A stretch of DNA of 64,000 nucleotides from Tardibacter chloracetimidivorans (GCF_001890385.1 NZ_CP018225.1:118641-182640), one strand, 5' to 3'; positions 50,371 to 59,595 are shown, counted from the stretch's first letter. Program-made: numbers and translations. Notes: generated by a model not told the origin, from the sequence alone.

Positions 50371-50903
50371 GCACCAGGCACCTTTTCGCTTGGGAGGTCG
50401 GCGCGGCCCTGTTCCTTGCCGATCCGGTTCAGCCGGTTCTGTAGACTCATCTTGTCGAGGCCTTCGAACGGCAGGTTGGTGAACAGCGAGATGCGATTGA
50501 ACAGCATCCTGTATGTATCGAAGAAGGCCGCGTGCTGCACCGTTTCGCTGTCCTCGATAGCGGCCGGATCGGGCACCCCCCAATTGGCGGTCAGCGGCTG
50601 CCCCGGCCAAACCGGGCAAAGCTCGTTGGCGGCATTGTCGCAGACCGTAAACACGAAATCCAAGGACGGCGCATCGGGGCCGGAAAACTCTTCCCAACTC
50701 TTCGAGCGGAACCGGCTTGCGTCGTAGTTCAGCTTCTCCAAGAGATGAATGGTGAACGGATGGACCTCGCCCTTGGGCTGGCTTCCGGCGCTGAACGATT
50801 TGAAACGGCCTAGCCCTTCACGGCTGAGGATCGCCTCGGCCATGATGGAACGGGCGGAATTGCCCGTGCAAAGAAACAGTACGTTCAACAGGCGATCAGT
50901 CAT
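50367..50903 (-). CDS. arsC: Arsenate reductase, low-molecular-weight phosphatase type
   Basis: 178 residues. Phosphatase loop VLFLCTGNSARSIMAEAIL (CxGNSxRS), and the downstream DFVFTVCDNAANELCPVWPG and NWGVPDPAAIED motifs of the thioredoxin-linked ArsC family. Two reductases of different origin in one operon, presumably using different electron donors. Confidence 0.93.
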   Translation of the reverse strand: MTDRLLNVLFLCTGNSARSIMAEAILSREGLGRFKSFSAGSQPKGEVHPFTIHLLEKLNYDASRFRSKSWEEFSGPDAPSLDFVFTVCDNAANELCPVWPGQPLTANWGVPDPAAIEDSETVQHAAFFDTYRMLFNRISLFTNLPFEGLDKMSLQNRLNRIGKEQGRADLPSEKVPGA

Positions 50904-50915
50904 GTTGATGTCCTT

Positions 50916-51254
50916 TCAGGCAGCACGACAGGCAAGCAGTTCATCCGCAAGTGGATGGCAGAGCTCGGCCCGGCCACCACAGCAGTCCTTGACGAGGAAC
51001 AGCATCACGGAGCGGAGCGCATCGAGATCGGCGCGGTAGTTGATGATCCGGCTGCGCCGCTCGGATGTGACCAGGCCGGCACGCGCCAGGGTCGCCAAAT
51101 GCACCGACATCGTGTTCTGCGGGACATCCAGCGCCTTGGCGACCTCGCCGGCAGGAAGGCCTTCGGGTTCGTGACGCACCAGAAGGCGGAAGGCGTCGAG
51201 GCGCGTGGCTTGGGCAAGCGCGCCCAACGCGACGATGACAGATTCGTTATCCAT
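50916..51254 (-). CDS. arsR: ArsR-type repressor
   Basis: 112 residues from ATG 51254. Winged HTH GEVAKALDVPQNTMSVHLATLARAGLVTSERRSRIINYRAD. Metal ligands are probably the C-terminal cysteines (KDCCGGRAELCHPLADELLACRAA), not the classical ELCVCDL helix. Its start codon lies inside the operator, so it represses its own operon. Confidence 0.93.
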   Translation of the reverse strand: MDNESVIVALGALAQATRLDAFRLLVRHEPEGLPAGEVAKALDVPQNTMSVHLATLARAGLVTSERRSRIINYRADLDALRSVMLFLVKDCCGGRAELCHPLADELLACRAA

Positions 51255-51281
51255 ATATCCACGATAGCGGATATATGGATA
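51248..51281. promoter_or_regulatory. ArsR operator with 13-bp perfect arms
   Basis: TATCCATATATCC (51248-51260) and GGATATATGGATA (51269-51281) are exact inverted repeats with an 8-bp centre. The site covers the arsR start codon and is the only strongly AT-rich stretch nearby. Confidence 0.75.
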
Positions 51282-51306
51282 TGGTGCAATCGGCGACATG
51301 GCGAGA

Positions 51307-51525
51307 TCAAGCAGCCGCCTGCTCGTCCAGATCATCCTCGCAAGCGAGATCGGTTGCCCGCAGCAGAAACCCGGCGGCTTCCTCCGCTCGCGCAGCCGCC
51401 GTCAGCAATGCGCGATTATCCTTGCGCAAAATGGCGAGCCAGGAGCCGATATAAGCCGCGTGATCGTCGAGATGGGTGGTTGGGAGACCCACATCGGCGC
51501 CAACCAGCGCTGCTGTCAGTTCGGC
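51307..51525 (-). pseudogene. ardC antirestriction gene, 3' fragment
   Basis: Reads AELTAALVGADVGL, then HAAYIGSWLAILRKDNRALLTAAARAEEAAGFLL and a stop: the C-terminus of ArdC-type proteins. Upstream of 51525 the frame is foreign. It joins in frame to the middle piece at 58403-58492 (FEELVA + ELTAAL), which joins to the 5' piece at 61582-62201. Together they give about 307 residues, normal for the family. Confidence 0.8.
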
Positions 51526-51878
51526 CCGATATCCTGACAGTCCAGCCAAAAATGGCGGTTGGAAATAAAAACCATCGGTGCCTCCAGCACTGCCCAGAAC
51601 CCCATGGCTCCCCCGATGCGGGGGCGGGCGGCGAGAACGACCGGAGAGGCCCGCGCAAGCGGCGGGCCGCACCCGGCTCGGCGAAGCCGGGCTTGCGGCG
51701 CGCCGTGGCGGGCCTAGCAGGGAGCGCCGACCAGACCCGCATCGAGGGAGGCCCGAAAAATCAGCGCCGCCGCGCCAGCGGCGTCCGTTGGTGAGCGGGC
51801 GAAGCCCGCGCATCGCCATGCGCGACGAAGCGGCCGAGCCCGCGAGGGATCGGCCGCTCAGCGTTGGTTGCTGCTGGA
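51526..51878. other. Non-coding end of the recombinase element
   Basis: About 350 bp, GC-rich, with short repeated GCCGGGC/GCGAAGCC-type stretches. No supported gene; apparent long ORFs here are read-through from the ardC fragment. Confidence 0.5.
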
Positions 51879-52745
51879 TCATGGCTGCCGGGTGTGCATC
51901 CAGTCGGCCGCCGCCTGCGCCTTGCTCGCCGCGGTGAAGATCGCCCGGGGCTCGTCCTTGAGCAGTTGCAGCCAGGAGGCGATGTAGGCCGCGTGATCGG
52001 GTCGCGGTTCGTGCGCGATCCCGAGATCGGCGAGCAGGAACGATGCGGTCAGCTCGGCGGTCGCTTCCTCCATGGCGAGCGCGTGCTTGGTCCACTTGGT
52101 GCTGAAATCCCGGTCGAGCCGATGGGCTGCGCCACTGGCATGAGCTGCCTCGTGAATATGGGTGGCGTAGAAGCCGTGGGCGTCGTGGAAGGCGCTGAAA
52201 TCCGGCATGTGGATGCGGTCTTCGGCGATGTGATAATAGGCGCTGGCCGAGCCGTAGACGGTATCGATGCCGAGCGCGGCGATGAAGGCTTCGGCGGCGG
52301 CGAGGCGTTCGCTCTCGGGCAGGACCGGCCCCGGTTCGGGCGCATAGCCATCGATCTGATCGGCGTTGAACAGGCTGAACGCCTTGGCGAAAAGCCGTCG
52401 GTGGTCGCCATCATCGTCGCTGGCTTCGTCACCCTTCGCGCGAAACTCCTTCCAGAGGACGCCGAGGCTGGCGTGCTCGCCCTTGCGGACCTGCGCGCCG
52501 AGCGCCTGCCACTGGCGATAGGTGCCCCAGACCCCGCTCGCATAGCCGCTGCCATAGGCGGCCGCCCAGAGCGAGACCGTATTTATGCCGCGATAGGGCT
52601 TGCCGCTGGCGACGTTGGTCGGGCGGGTGACGTCGGCGCCGGAATGATGCCACGGCATGCGCCAGGTGCCGGTGCCGGCTTCGATGGCGTTGACGATCGC
52701 TTGCGTGATGCGCGCGTAGACGTCGACACGTGGTGAGGCTGACAT
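51879..52745 (-). CDS. ardC: Intact ArdC-type antirestriction protein (DUF1738 / zincin)
   Basis: 288 residues from ATG 52745 (GGAGAACAG ahead). N-terminal ssDNA-binding domain (TQAIVNAIEAGTGTWRMPWHH ... GKPYRGINTVSLWAAAYGSGYASGVWGTYRQWQALGAQVRKGEHA) and C-terminal zincin motif THIHEAAHASGAAHRLDRDF (HExxH). ArdC proteins protect incoming single-stranded DNA from restriction. This copy differs in sequence from the broken one around it, so it arrived with the element rather than by local duplication. Confidence 0.9.
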   Translation of the reverse strand: MSASPRVDVYARITQAIVNAIEAGTGTWRMPWHHSGADVTRPTNVASGKPYRGINTVSLWAAAYGSGYASGVWGTYRQWQALGAQVRKGEHASLGVLWKEFRAKGDEASDDDGDHRRLFAKAFSLFNADQIDGYAPEPGPVLPESERLAAAEAFIAALGIDTVYGSASAYYHIAEDRIHMPDFSAFHDAHGFYATHIHEAAHASGAAHRLDRDFSTKWTKHALAMEEATAELTASFLLADLGIAHEPRPDHAAYIASWLQLLKDEPRAIFTAASKAQAAADWMHTRQP

Positions 52746-52914
52746 GATCTGTTCTCCGTTCTCGCGGCGGGGACCATCCCCGGCGGCGGAGGCCCGTTCG
52801 CGCCGGGCACAGGGGGGCTCGCGCACCCGTCAGGGCCGCAGCGAAGCGAAGGACGGCGAAGCCGTTGCGCGGGCGCGCCGACCGGCGCAGGACTCCGCCA
52901 ACAGCCGGGGTGGT

Positions 52915-55077
52915 CTACGGCGCGGGAGGATCGATCCCGGCAATCACCGCGGTCAGGCGATCGAGCTCGCGCTGGAGAGCTTGACGCTGGAGATCGGAGA
53001 TGCGCCGTTCGCGTAGATGCGCCCTGACATCGGCCGCCGCGCGTTCCCAGGCCGGCCTGTGGCGGGCGGTGATGCAGGCGTTGGGACAGCGGGTCGGCTC
53101 GCACAGGGCGGTGAGTGGCTGCGCGGGATCGGGGGTCGTCACGCGCTTGAGGCAGAGCGCGGTCGCGGGATCGAAGAAGCAATCCGCGAGCGGGCCGACA
53201 TGGAAGGTGCGCGCGACGCTGGCGAGCATGACGCGCAGGCGGGCGCGATCGGCGATCATGGCGGGCAATGGCCCGAGCTGAACGGCGGCATCGTCGAGCG
53301 TCCGCCCGATACGCGGTCCCGCCGGCCCGCCAAGCGATGCGCCGCCCTGACGCCGGTCGAAATAGTCCAGCAGGTCATCAGTCTGACCGAGCCGGCACTG
53401 CGCCTCGACCTCAGCGCGAAACCCCGATGCGCTGGTCCCGGCATAGCCTTCGAACGCGGCGACCGAGGCGTGCTTGTACTGGATCATGCCGGCGATGGTG
53501 CCGAACGGACGGTTGGCGATGTGCCACGCGATCGTGCGCCGGAACTGCCGCGTCGTGATGCGCCACGGCTTGCCATCGGGACCGGGCGGGATGACCGGCA
53601 TATCGGGGCTGCCGAAGGCGGTGTTGAGGTGATCGCGGAAGGTGTTGAGCTGACGGACCACCTCGCTCGACAGATGCGTCTTGGAGACGGCGCTCGCGCG
53701 CAGCACCGGCCAGAGCGTATCGCTGCCGCTGGCGCGCGCCGGTCCTGCCGACAGGCGTTCGAGCACCGTGATCGCATCGGCGACCGGCTCTATCGTCACC
53801 CAGCTCGCCGCCTCGCCCACGGCCGCCCGGCGCTTGTAGATGGTCGATCGGATGCGATGCCGCTCGATCAGGCCGTCCTCACTGCGCGCGATAGAGAGAC
53901 ACCCGCGCCGCATCGCCTGCACCTCGCAGTCGCGCATGCCGGTCAGGTAGGCGCACACGATATAGGCGGCGGCCTGGAGCATCCGTTCCTCGTGTGCGAG
54001 AGTCTTCGCGTCGAAGTGCTCGCGCCATGGCCGACCGCTCTCGGGATCGATCGAGATCGGCGTGTCCATGCCGCCGACCTCTACCCCCAGTTCGGCCGCC
54101 ACTGCGTCGATCAACCTCGCTTCACCGCCGGTCAGCAGGAGATGCGCGCCTGGCTCGGCCTGCACGTCGATCCCGGCATGGAGATGCAGGAGATGGGCGT
54201 TGATCGGTGGGGTCACGGCGCCGGTGTTGGGGTCGACGCGCAGCTTGCCGTTATGAGCGGTGCCCCAGATCGGTGCGCCGCGCCCCTCGCGGCGTCGGCG
54301 ACCGAAATAGGCCTTCAGGCGGGTGCGGCGACGTTGCCGGCGATCAGCGTCCGGGAGGCCGGAGTCGGCGGCGACGAGACGATCCCGGCGCGCTTCGAGC
54401 CGATCAAGCTCGCGACGGGCTGCGAGAATGTCGTCAGCGAAGACGGTGACGTAGCGCAACGACCATGCGAGCAGCGCGGCGATGACCTCTTCCGGGAACC
54501 GCGGCGTGCGGTTCTCCCGGACATGCCGGTAGCCCGCGACGCGGGCGGGCGCCTGTCCGGCCCAGGGCTCGAATGCAAGGCCTCCGCCAGCGAGGTGGTC
54601 ACGATAGTGATAGAGATCGGAGATCACTTCGAGGAGGTGGCCGACGATGACGGGTCGCCGGGCCGGATCGGCACGAAGGTGCCGGGCATAGGCATCGACC
54701 AACGCCTGATCGATACGGGAAACGTCGAGCCGTCCGAGCCGCTCACGGGCGAAAGCGAAGAACCGGCGGGCACGGTTGAATGCCTGGCGAATGCTCGCCG
54801 GCGGCAGCTTCGGGCGGTAGCCGGGAAGATCGACGTTGAGACGGGCGTAGAGATAGGCGCGCATCGCCGCCTGCACATCGGCATGTTCGAGCACGTCGAA
54901 ATGCACGGTGACGTGGCAGCGCCGGGCGTTCTCGCGGAATACGGCGAGACCGAGATCCCAGCTCGGGTCGCCGACGCGAGACAGCTCCTCGCGGGCGTGG
55001 CCCTCCTTGAGCGGCGCGCTCGCCAGCACGGGGCGATCGTCGAAGGCAGGCTCTTGGGCATGGGCGGGTATGGTCAT
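52915..55077 (-). CDS. Large tyrosine recombinase, third of trio
   Basis: 720 residues. Recombinase motifs: Arg I in AYLTGMRDCEVQAMRRG, the box II region WRITTRQFRRTIAWHIANRP, and MIQYKHASVAAFEGYAG with the probable nucleophile Tyr. A Cys-rich tail (CEPTRCPNACITARH) is shared in form with the second recombinase (WGCLDCPNAVITARK). ATGA overlap with the second gene. Confidence 0.82.
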   Translation of the reverse strand: MTIPAHAQEPAFDDRPVLASAPLKEGHAREELSRVGDPSWDLGLAVFRENARRCHVTVHFDVLEHADVQAAMRAYLYARLNVDLPGYRPKLPPASIRQAFNRARRFFAFARERLGRLDVSRIDQALVDAYARHLRADPARRPVIVGHLLEVISDLYHYRDHLAGGGLAFEPWAGQAPARVAGYRHVRENRTPRFPEEVIAALLAWSLRYVTVFADDILAARRELDRLEARRDRLVAADSGLPDADRRQRRRTRLKAYFGRRRREGRGAPIWGTAHNGKLRVDPNTGAVTPPINAHLLHLHAGIDVQAEPGAHLLLTGGEARLIDAVAAELGVEVGGMDTPISIDPESGRPWREHFDAKTLAHEERMLQAAAYIVCAYLTGMRDCEVQAMRRGCLSIARSEDGLIERHRIRSTIYKRRAAVGEAASWVTIEPVADAITVLERLSAGPARASGSDTLWPVLRASAVSKTHLSSEVVRQLNTFRDHLNTAFGSPDMPVIPPGPDGKPWRITTRQFRRTIAWHIANRPFGTIAGMIQYKHASVAAFEGYAGTSASGFRAEVEAQCRLGQTDDLLDYFDRRQGGASLGGPAGPRIGRTLDDAAVQLGPLPAMIADRARLRVMLASVARTFHVGPLADCFFDPATALCLKRVTTPDPAQPLTALCEPTRCPNACITARHRPAWERAAADVRAHLRERRISDLQRQALQRELDRLTAVIAGIDPPAP

Positions 55078-56861
55078 GCGCGTGCCTCCGGCGGCAGATA
55101 AAGCCGCTCGCTCTCCATCTGCCGGCGCGCATCGGCGATGACGGCATCGGAGAAGGCCGGCACGACCTGGGCGGTGATGCGGGCATGGACGCGGCCGAAC
55201 TTGGCCGCCCAGTCGGTCGCGGGCAGGCTCAGCCGCTGTTCTTCGACGAAGACGAGGAAAGCCAGGATCGCGGGGAGCTTGCGCGCGGTGATGACGGCGT
55301 TAGGGCAATCAAGGCAGCCCCAGAAGGGCTGCGCACAGGGCGAACCGGCCTCGGCGAAGGGACTGTTATGGAAGCCCGCGCAGGCGGCGAGCCAGACATC
55401 CTGTTCGCCGTCGAGCAACGGACCCACGGTAGCCAGCGGCATCAGCGGCTCGGCCTGATCGGGCGCTTTGCGCAACGCCTGCTCGGCGGTGGGCGGAAGC
55501 ACGGTCGGCATCGCGGCGGCGACCGCTGCGCGGAAGGCGTCGGCGACGGCCGTCTCGTGCAGGGGCCGGAGCGACGGCAGATCAGCATAGTGGCGCGCCG
55601 CTACCTCGCGCGAGTGGCCGACCGCGAAGCGGGCTATATGCCCCTCGGTCTTGGTGTACCATAACGCCTTGTGGGTCTTGCGGAGCCGGGAGAGCAGCAG
55701 GTGGAGCGGCTTGCCGTCGTCATCGACAATATCGTTCTGCGCCACCCAGGCATCGATCCGTTCCGTCGGGTGGCGGATACCTGCCCGCAGGCCGCCAGCG
55801 TTGTGATAAACCCAAATACGATCGTCGTTTAGATGCGTGCGGGCAGTCGCCGTGACCTCGATCAGGCGACGAATAAGACCGCCAGGCGTGCCACCACCGC
55901 CGTCGCGGACGTGCATGCTCTTATGCTCGGCGCCGCGAGCGCGGCGCTTGAGATAGCGCAGTTCCACCGTGCCGGCATGGGGGTTGGTGAGACAATCCAC
56001 GGTCAGCGTCTTCAGGCACTCGGGCTCGAGGCCGGTATCGAGCGTGAGCAACACGAGCAGCGCCGGCAGATCGCGCGCAAGCAGGTGATGGCGGCCATGC
56101 AGGTCGTCGATGAGCGTGCTGATCGGCAATGCGCGCCGCATGCGCATGAAATAGAGGCTCTTCAGCGCGGGCTGGTCTGCGACGATAAAGCCCTGCCGCG
56201 CGATGATCGCTTCGACATCGGCGCGCGCGCTGGCGATGACCGGGTCGCCCTCATCGGTCCGGTCGTCGGCGCCGAGACGGCGGAACATCGCTTCGACATC
56301 GGTCCTCGCGGCGTCGCGCAACGCGCGGGCGACGAAGGGGCTATAAGCATCGCGCGGGGTCGAGCGGCCCGCCGATGTGGCCAGCGTGTAGCGCAGCCGC
56401 TCATGCAGGTCGGACGCGATCCGATCGGGCCGGTCTGCCTCGATCGCGCGCAATGTGTTGATGATCTTGCCGACCGTTATGTGCCGGTGGATCGCGCCCA
56501 TCCCGCGCTGTTCGAGCGCGGAGGCGAACCCATCGATATGGACTGCGCGCAGGTCGCTGACGCCAGCCACGTTCAGCGCGTCATCGCCAAGCCAGGCGAA
56601 GAACAGGCGGTAGGCATTTACATACTGCTTGATGACGCTGGCCGCACCGATGGGGCCGCCGAGCGCCGCTGACCGACGTAGCGCGCCCGCGAAGGCGATG
56701 GCGAGTGGGCGAGGAACGAGCCCAGTCATATCGATCAGGACCGTTCCGCCATGCCGTGCCTCGATCGTGAACTTGAGGCCGAGCACAGGATCGGGCTGCA
56801 CGGACTCCGGCGTGATCGGCGCGAAAGCGACAGGCCGGCCCTTGCGGGGATGCCCGCTCAT
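55074..56861 (-). CDS. Large tyrosine recombinase, second of trio
   Basis: 595 residues from ATG 56861. C-terminal motifs SRLRKTHKALWYTK and FAVGHSREVAARHYAD (GHS ... HY) place it in the integrase family. The first catalytic Arg appears replaced: LLTLDTGLEPECLKTL where TGLRxxE is expected. It may be a structural or specificity partner of the others. 4-bp overlaps with both neighbours. Confidence 0.82.
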   Translation of the reverse strand: MSGHPRKGRPVAFAPITPESVQPDPVLGLKFTIEARHGGTVLIDMTGLVPRPLAIAFAGALRRSAALGGPIGAASVIKQYVNAYRLFFAWLGDDALNVAGVSDLRAVHIDGFASALEQRGMGAIHRHITVGKIINTLRAIEADRPDRIASDLHERLRYTLATSAGRSTPRDAYSPFVARALRDAARTDVEAMFRRLGADDRTDEGDPVIASARADVEAIIARQGFIVADQPALKSLYFMRMRRALPISTLIDDLHGRHHLLARDLPALLVLLTLDTGLEPECLKTLTVDCLTNPHAGTVELRYLKRRARGAEHKSMHVRDGGGGTPGGLIRRLIEVTATARTHLNDDRIWVYHNAGGLRAGIRHPTERIDAWVAQNDIVDDDGKPLHLLLSRLRKTHKALWYTKTEGHIARFAVGHSREVAARHYADLPSLRPLHETAVADAFRAAVAAAMPTVLPPTAEQALRKAPDQAEPLMPLATVGPLLDGEQDVWLAACAGFHNSPFAEAGSPCAQPFWGCLDCPNAVITARKLPAILAFLVFVEEQRLSLPATDWAAKFGRVHARITAQVVPAFSDAVIADARRQMESERLYLPPEARA

Positions 56862-58207
56862 GCGCCCTGCGGTCCCGGCAGCAGCGCGAGCAGCTCCTCG
56901 ACGGCCGCGTCCACTGTATCGGCGCGCGTCGCGATATGATCGAGGTAGATATAGGTGGTGGTGAGGCTCGCGTGGCCGAGCAGACGTTGCACCTGTTGCA
57001 GCGGGTCGCCCAGGATCAGCCGGTAGCTCTCCACCGGCCCCGCCGGCAATGCCGCTTCGCGCCGCCGCTGCTGGATCAGCAAGGCGAGCATATGGACTGC
57101 GAAGGTGTGACGAAGCTGGTGGGGACTGATCGACAGCGGGAAACCGTTCTCCTCGCACCGCTTGCAGGCACGGGTGAAGATCACCTCCCACGAGTTGGGG
57201 CGAACAGGCTGCCCTACCTCGGTCAGCCATAGCGCCGCCGGCTCGTGGGGTGGTCCATCCTCGTCGCACAGGATCAGGCGGCATCGTTCCTCTGGGGTGC
57301 AGACATCGCGCATGCGGTCGAGACCGGCGCGGGTGACAGGGATCGGTCGTTCGAGCTTGGCCGCGCCGTCCCGCGCGGCGAACTTGGTCACGCCTGCGGC
57401 GCGTTCGACGGCGACATAGGCGGCGATCTGACGCAGCAGCCGACGCGGGACCAGCACACTGCGTCCCCGGTCGCCCTTGGTGAGCGGCGGCGGCAGGCGC
57501 AGCCAAAGCTGCTGAGCCTGATCGTGGTCGTGATCGATGGCCGCAAGCTCATCGGCGAGCAGGCCCGACGCCTCTTCAAGACGCAGGCCAGTGGTGACGA
57601 GAAGGTCGGCGAACAGAGCGTTGCGCAGCCCGTTGCGATCGCGAGCGCCGGGGCGCTCGGTGCCGTCCGGGGTGAGGCCGCGCAGGCCGACCTCGCGGAA
57701 AATGTGGTAGTCGTCCATCGTGACGAACCGCACATCCGACCGCCTGGCAACACGTTCATAGGCGTCGTTGCGCGCCGCGATCATGCCACGACGGCCACCT
57801 TGCGCCGGTCGCCACACGGCGCGGCGGCTAAACGGCGCGTCGGCGATCAGCCCTTGCTGCTCGCCCCAGCGGTAGAGGCGATCGAGGCTGGCGACAGCCC
57901 GGTTCCAGCTTGCCGCCGTGATCCGGTGATCGGCCTCGTCGCGGCGTCGCTCACGATGATAGGCATCGACATCGTCGCGGGTCGCAGCCCACACGGTCTT
58001 GCCGCAGGCATCGAGAAAGCGGAGCCAGACCGCAACATCATAGGCGTAGGCGCGAAGCGAGTGCCGCGAGCGGACCCCCGACAGCGGCAGGTCGAGAAAG
58101 AAGCGATCCAGATCGGGATCATAGAGCGCGTCACCGCGCAGGATCAGCGGCACATGCGCATCGAGACCCTTGGCCTCGCGGCGCTCGCAAACAGTAATGA
58201 TCGACAC
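56858..58207 (-). CDS. Tyrosine recombinase, first of trio
   Basis: 449 residues from GTG 58207; a GTG at 58255 is possible. All catalytic motifs are canonical: VTTGLRLEEASGL (Arg I), SPHQLRHTFAVHML (HxxR), LLGHASLTTTYIYLDH (H and Tyr). It is the likely strand-cleaving member. SAM-like N-terminal domain around residues 50-130. Confidence 0.9.
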   Translation of the reverse strand: MSIITVCERREAKGLDAHVPLILRGDALYDPDLDRFFLDLPLSGVRSRHSLRAYAYDVAVWLRFLDACGKTVWAATRDDVDAYHRERRRDEADHRITAASWNRAVASLDRLYRWGEQQGLIADAPFSRRAVWRPAQGGRRGMIAARNDAYERVARRSDVRFVTMDDYHIFREVGLRGLTPDGTERPGARDRNGLRNALFADLLVTTGLRLEEASGLLADELAAIDHDHDQAQQLWLRLPPPLTKGDRGRSVLVPRRLLRQIAAYVAVERAAGVTKFAARDGAAKLERPIPVTRAGLDRMRDVCTPEERCRLILCDEDGPPHEPAALWLTEVGQPVRPNSWEVIFTRACKRCEENGFPLSISPHQLRHTFAVHMLALLIQQRRREAALPAGPVESYRLILGDPLQQVQRLLGHASLTTTYIYLDHIATRADTVDAAVEELLALLPGPQGA

Positions 58208-58275
58208 CGGCCCGAAACCCTCCCCCCGGACCCCCCACCCGGAAGCTGACCTCACACCGATGCGCTCTATGGCCC

Positions 58276-58339
58276 GGCAGTAATCAGGCTGGCCTCCGCC
58301 AGCTCTTGGGTCAGCGCTACGGCCAGCCTGATTACTGCC
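58276..58339. repeat. Long dyad with 19-bp perfect arms at the recombinase-element end
   Basis: Arm 1 is 58276-58294 (GGCAGTAATCAGGCTGGCC) and arm 2 its exact reverse complement at 58321-58339, with 26 bp between. It lies between the first recombinase start and the element's right end, a likely place for recombinase binding or autoregulation. Confidence 0.6.
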
Positions 58340-58402
58340 TACCGTGGGCGTCCATCGCCGACCTTACTGCAATGTTGCGGACGGCGCAGACTGTCCAGAT
58401 AA

Positions 58403-58492
58403 GGCGACCAACTCCTCGAACGCATATGCCTGATCGCCGAAGCGCTTCCCGAACGATCGGGCAAGCCGGGCTGGATGGCCTGTCCAGTGCCC
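58403..58492 (-). pseudogene. ardC antirestriction gene, middle fragment (30 codons)
   Basis: Reads GHWTGHPARLARSFGKRF then GDQAYAFEELVA, the stretch that follows the HExxH zinc motif in ArdC proteins. It is cut off from the 5' part by the RIT element and from the 3' part by the 6.9-kb element. Too short to be found as a gene on its own. Confidence 0.82.
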
Positions 58493-58514
58493 CTTATGCC
58501 GATATCGGCATAAG
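58493..58514. repeat. 22-bp perfect palindrome next to the RIT end
   Basis: CTTATGCCGAT followed by its exact reverse complement. It shares GCATAA/TTATGC with the RIT terminal repeat that begins 2 bp further on, and it is absent from the other RIT end. Confidence 0.6.
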
Positions 58515-58516
58515 AC

Positions 58517-58545
58517 CCATAATGCCGCGACCCGGATTATGCCGC
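58517..58545 (+). repeat. RIT left terminal inverted repeat (29 bp)
   Basis: Begins CCATAATGCCGCGACC and ends TTATGCCGC. Exact reverse complement of 61553-61581; identity stops at both ends of the 29 bp. Confidence 0.9.
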
Positions 58546-58602
58546 GCGGCCTCTGGTCGAGGTTAGTTTTCTGGCCTTCGGCCGCGCGGCGATTCGGCAT
58601 AA

Positions 58603-59595
58603 TCAGAGCCCTTCCAAGAACGCGAGGAGCTGATCGTCTGGTCGGAACCGACCCGACGGGGTTGGCGGAGCGGCGACGCGCGCGAGCGCTTTCTCTTTCA
58701 TCCGCATGTCGGCGTGGATGTAGATTTGGGTGGTCTCGACGTTCTCATGACCGAGCCAGAGGGCGATCACCGCTGGATCAACACCGTGGTGGAGCAGGTC
58801 CATCGCGTTGCTGTGACGTAGCGTATGTGGCGTAACCCGCTTCGCGCCGATGGTGGGGCATGTCCGCGCCGCCGTCAGGCAGTGTTTACGGACGAGATGC
58901 TCCAGCGCATCGCGGCTGAGCTGTTCTCCCCGGATCGACGGGAACAGCGGCCTGCCTTCATCCTTATCGCTGCCGATCCATACAGCCAGCAGCTTGGCCG
59001 TCTCGCGGCGGAGCGGCGTGGCGCGCTCTTTGCGGCCTTTGCCCATGCAGCGGATGTGCGCGCCTGTCCCCAGTGCGACATCGCCGCATCTCAGGCCGAC
59101 CAGCTCGGATGCGCGAAGGCCGGTCTGAACCGCGAGCAGCAACAGCGCATGATCGCGCCGTCCCGCCCAAGTCGAGCGATCCGGTGCTGCCAGCAACGCC
59201 GCCATCTCCTCGGCATCGAGGAACGTCACCGTGCGCTTCACGTAGCGCTTGTTGGGCATCGCCAGCACGCGCTGGCAGTGCAGCAGCCAGGTCGGATCGG
59301 TCATCGCGACGAAGCGGAAGAACGACCGGATCGCGGCGAGCCGAGTATTTCGGCTTCGCGCGCTGTTCCCCCGCGCCGTTTCTGTATGGACGAGGAAGTT
59401 GGCGATCAGATCGGCGTCGATGTCATCGACCAACAGCTTGACCGGCGGCTTGCTAAGCTGAGCACTCGCATATCGAAGCAGCAGCCGGAACGTGTCGCGA
59501 TATCCAGCGACCGTGTGACGGCTCGCTTCCAGCTGGGTGCAAAGCCGGTCGGTAAAGAAGCGCTGGATCAGCGCCGGCAAGGCGGTGGCGCTCAT
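58603..59595 (-). CDS. RIT tyrosine recombinase, third of trio
   Basis: 330 residues from ATG 59595. Canonical motifs AVQTGLRASELVGLRCGD, TPHTLRHSNAMDLLHHG, ALWLGHENVETTQIYIHAD. The N-terminal SAM-like domain (LPALIQRFFTDRLCTQLEASRHTVAGYRDTFRLLLRYA) is typical. Its 5' end lies inside the long 3' overlap of the second gene. Confidence 0.93.
   Translation of the reverse strand: MSATALPALIQRFFTDRLCTQLEASRHTVAGYRDTFRLLLRYASAQLSKPPVKLLVDDIDADLIANFLVHTETARGNSARSRNTRLAAIRSFFRFVAMTDPTWLLHCQRVLAMPNKRYVKRTVTFLDAEEMAALLAAPDRSTWAGRRDHALLLLAVQTGLRASELVGLRCGDVALGTGAHIRCMGKGRKERATPLRRETAKLLAVWIGSDKDEGRPLFPSIRGEQLSRDALEHLVRKHCLTAARTCPTIGAKRVTPHTLRHSNAMDLLHHGVDPAVIALWLGHENVETTQIYIHADMRMKEKALARVAAPPTPSGRFRPDDQLLAFLEGL

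Larger units (their letters stand above)
51526..58402 (-). mobile_element. ~6.9-kb element with three large tyrosine recombinases and an ardC cargo gene
   Basis: Bounded by the two ardC fragments above, which share GCC at the junctions. The ends carry imperfect inverted repeats: left ATATCCTGACAGTC (51529-51542) and right, read on the minus strand, TTATCTGGACAGTC (58402-58389), 11 of 14 identical. Inside are recombinase genes 58207-52915 in an ATGA-coupled operon, an intact ardC, and a 64-bp dyad near the right end. The boundary is inferred from reading-frame rejoining. Confidence 0.65.

Noticed and set aside
53017..55101. 694-residue plus-strand ORF across the third large recombinase
   Set aside because: Antisense shadow; no family motifs, while the minus strand has recombinase motifs and a 4-bp operon overlap.
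58276..58339. attC/integron site
   Set aside because: Dyad is long and perfect, with no attC-like core sites, and no IntI or gene cassette is present.
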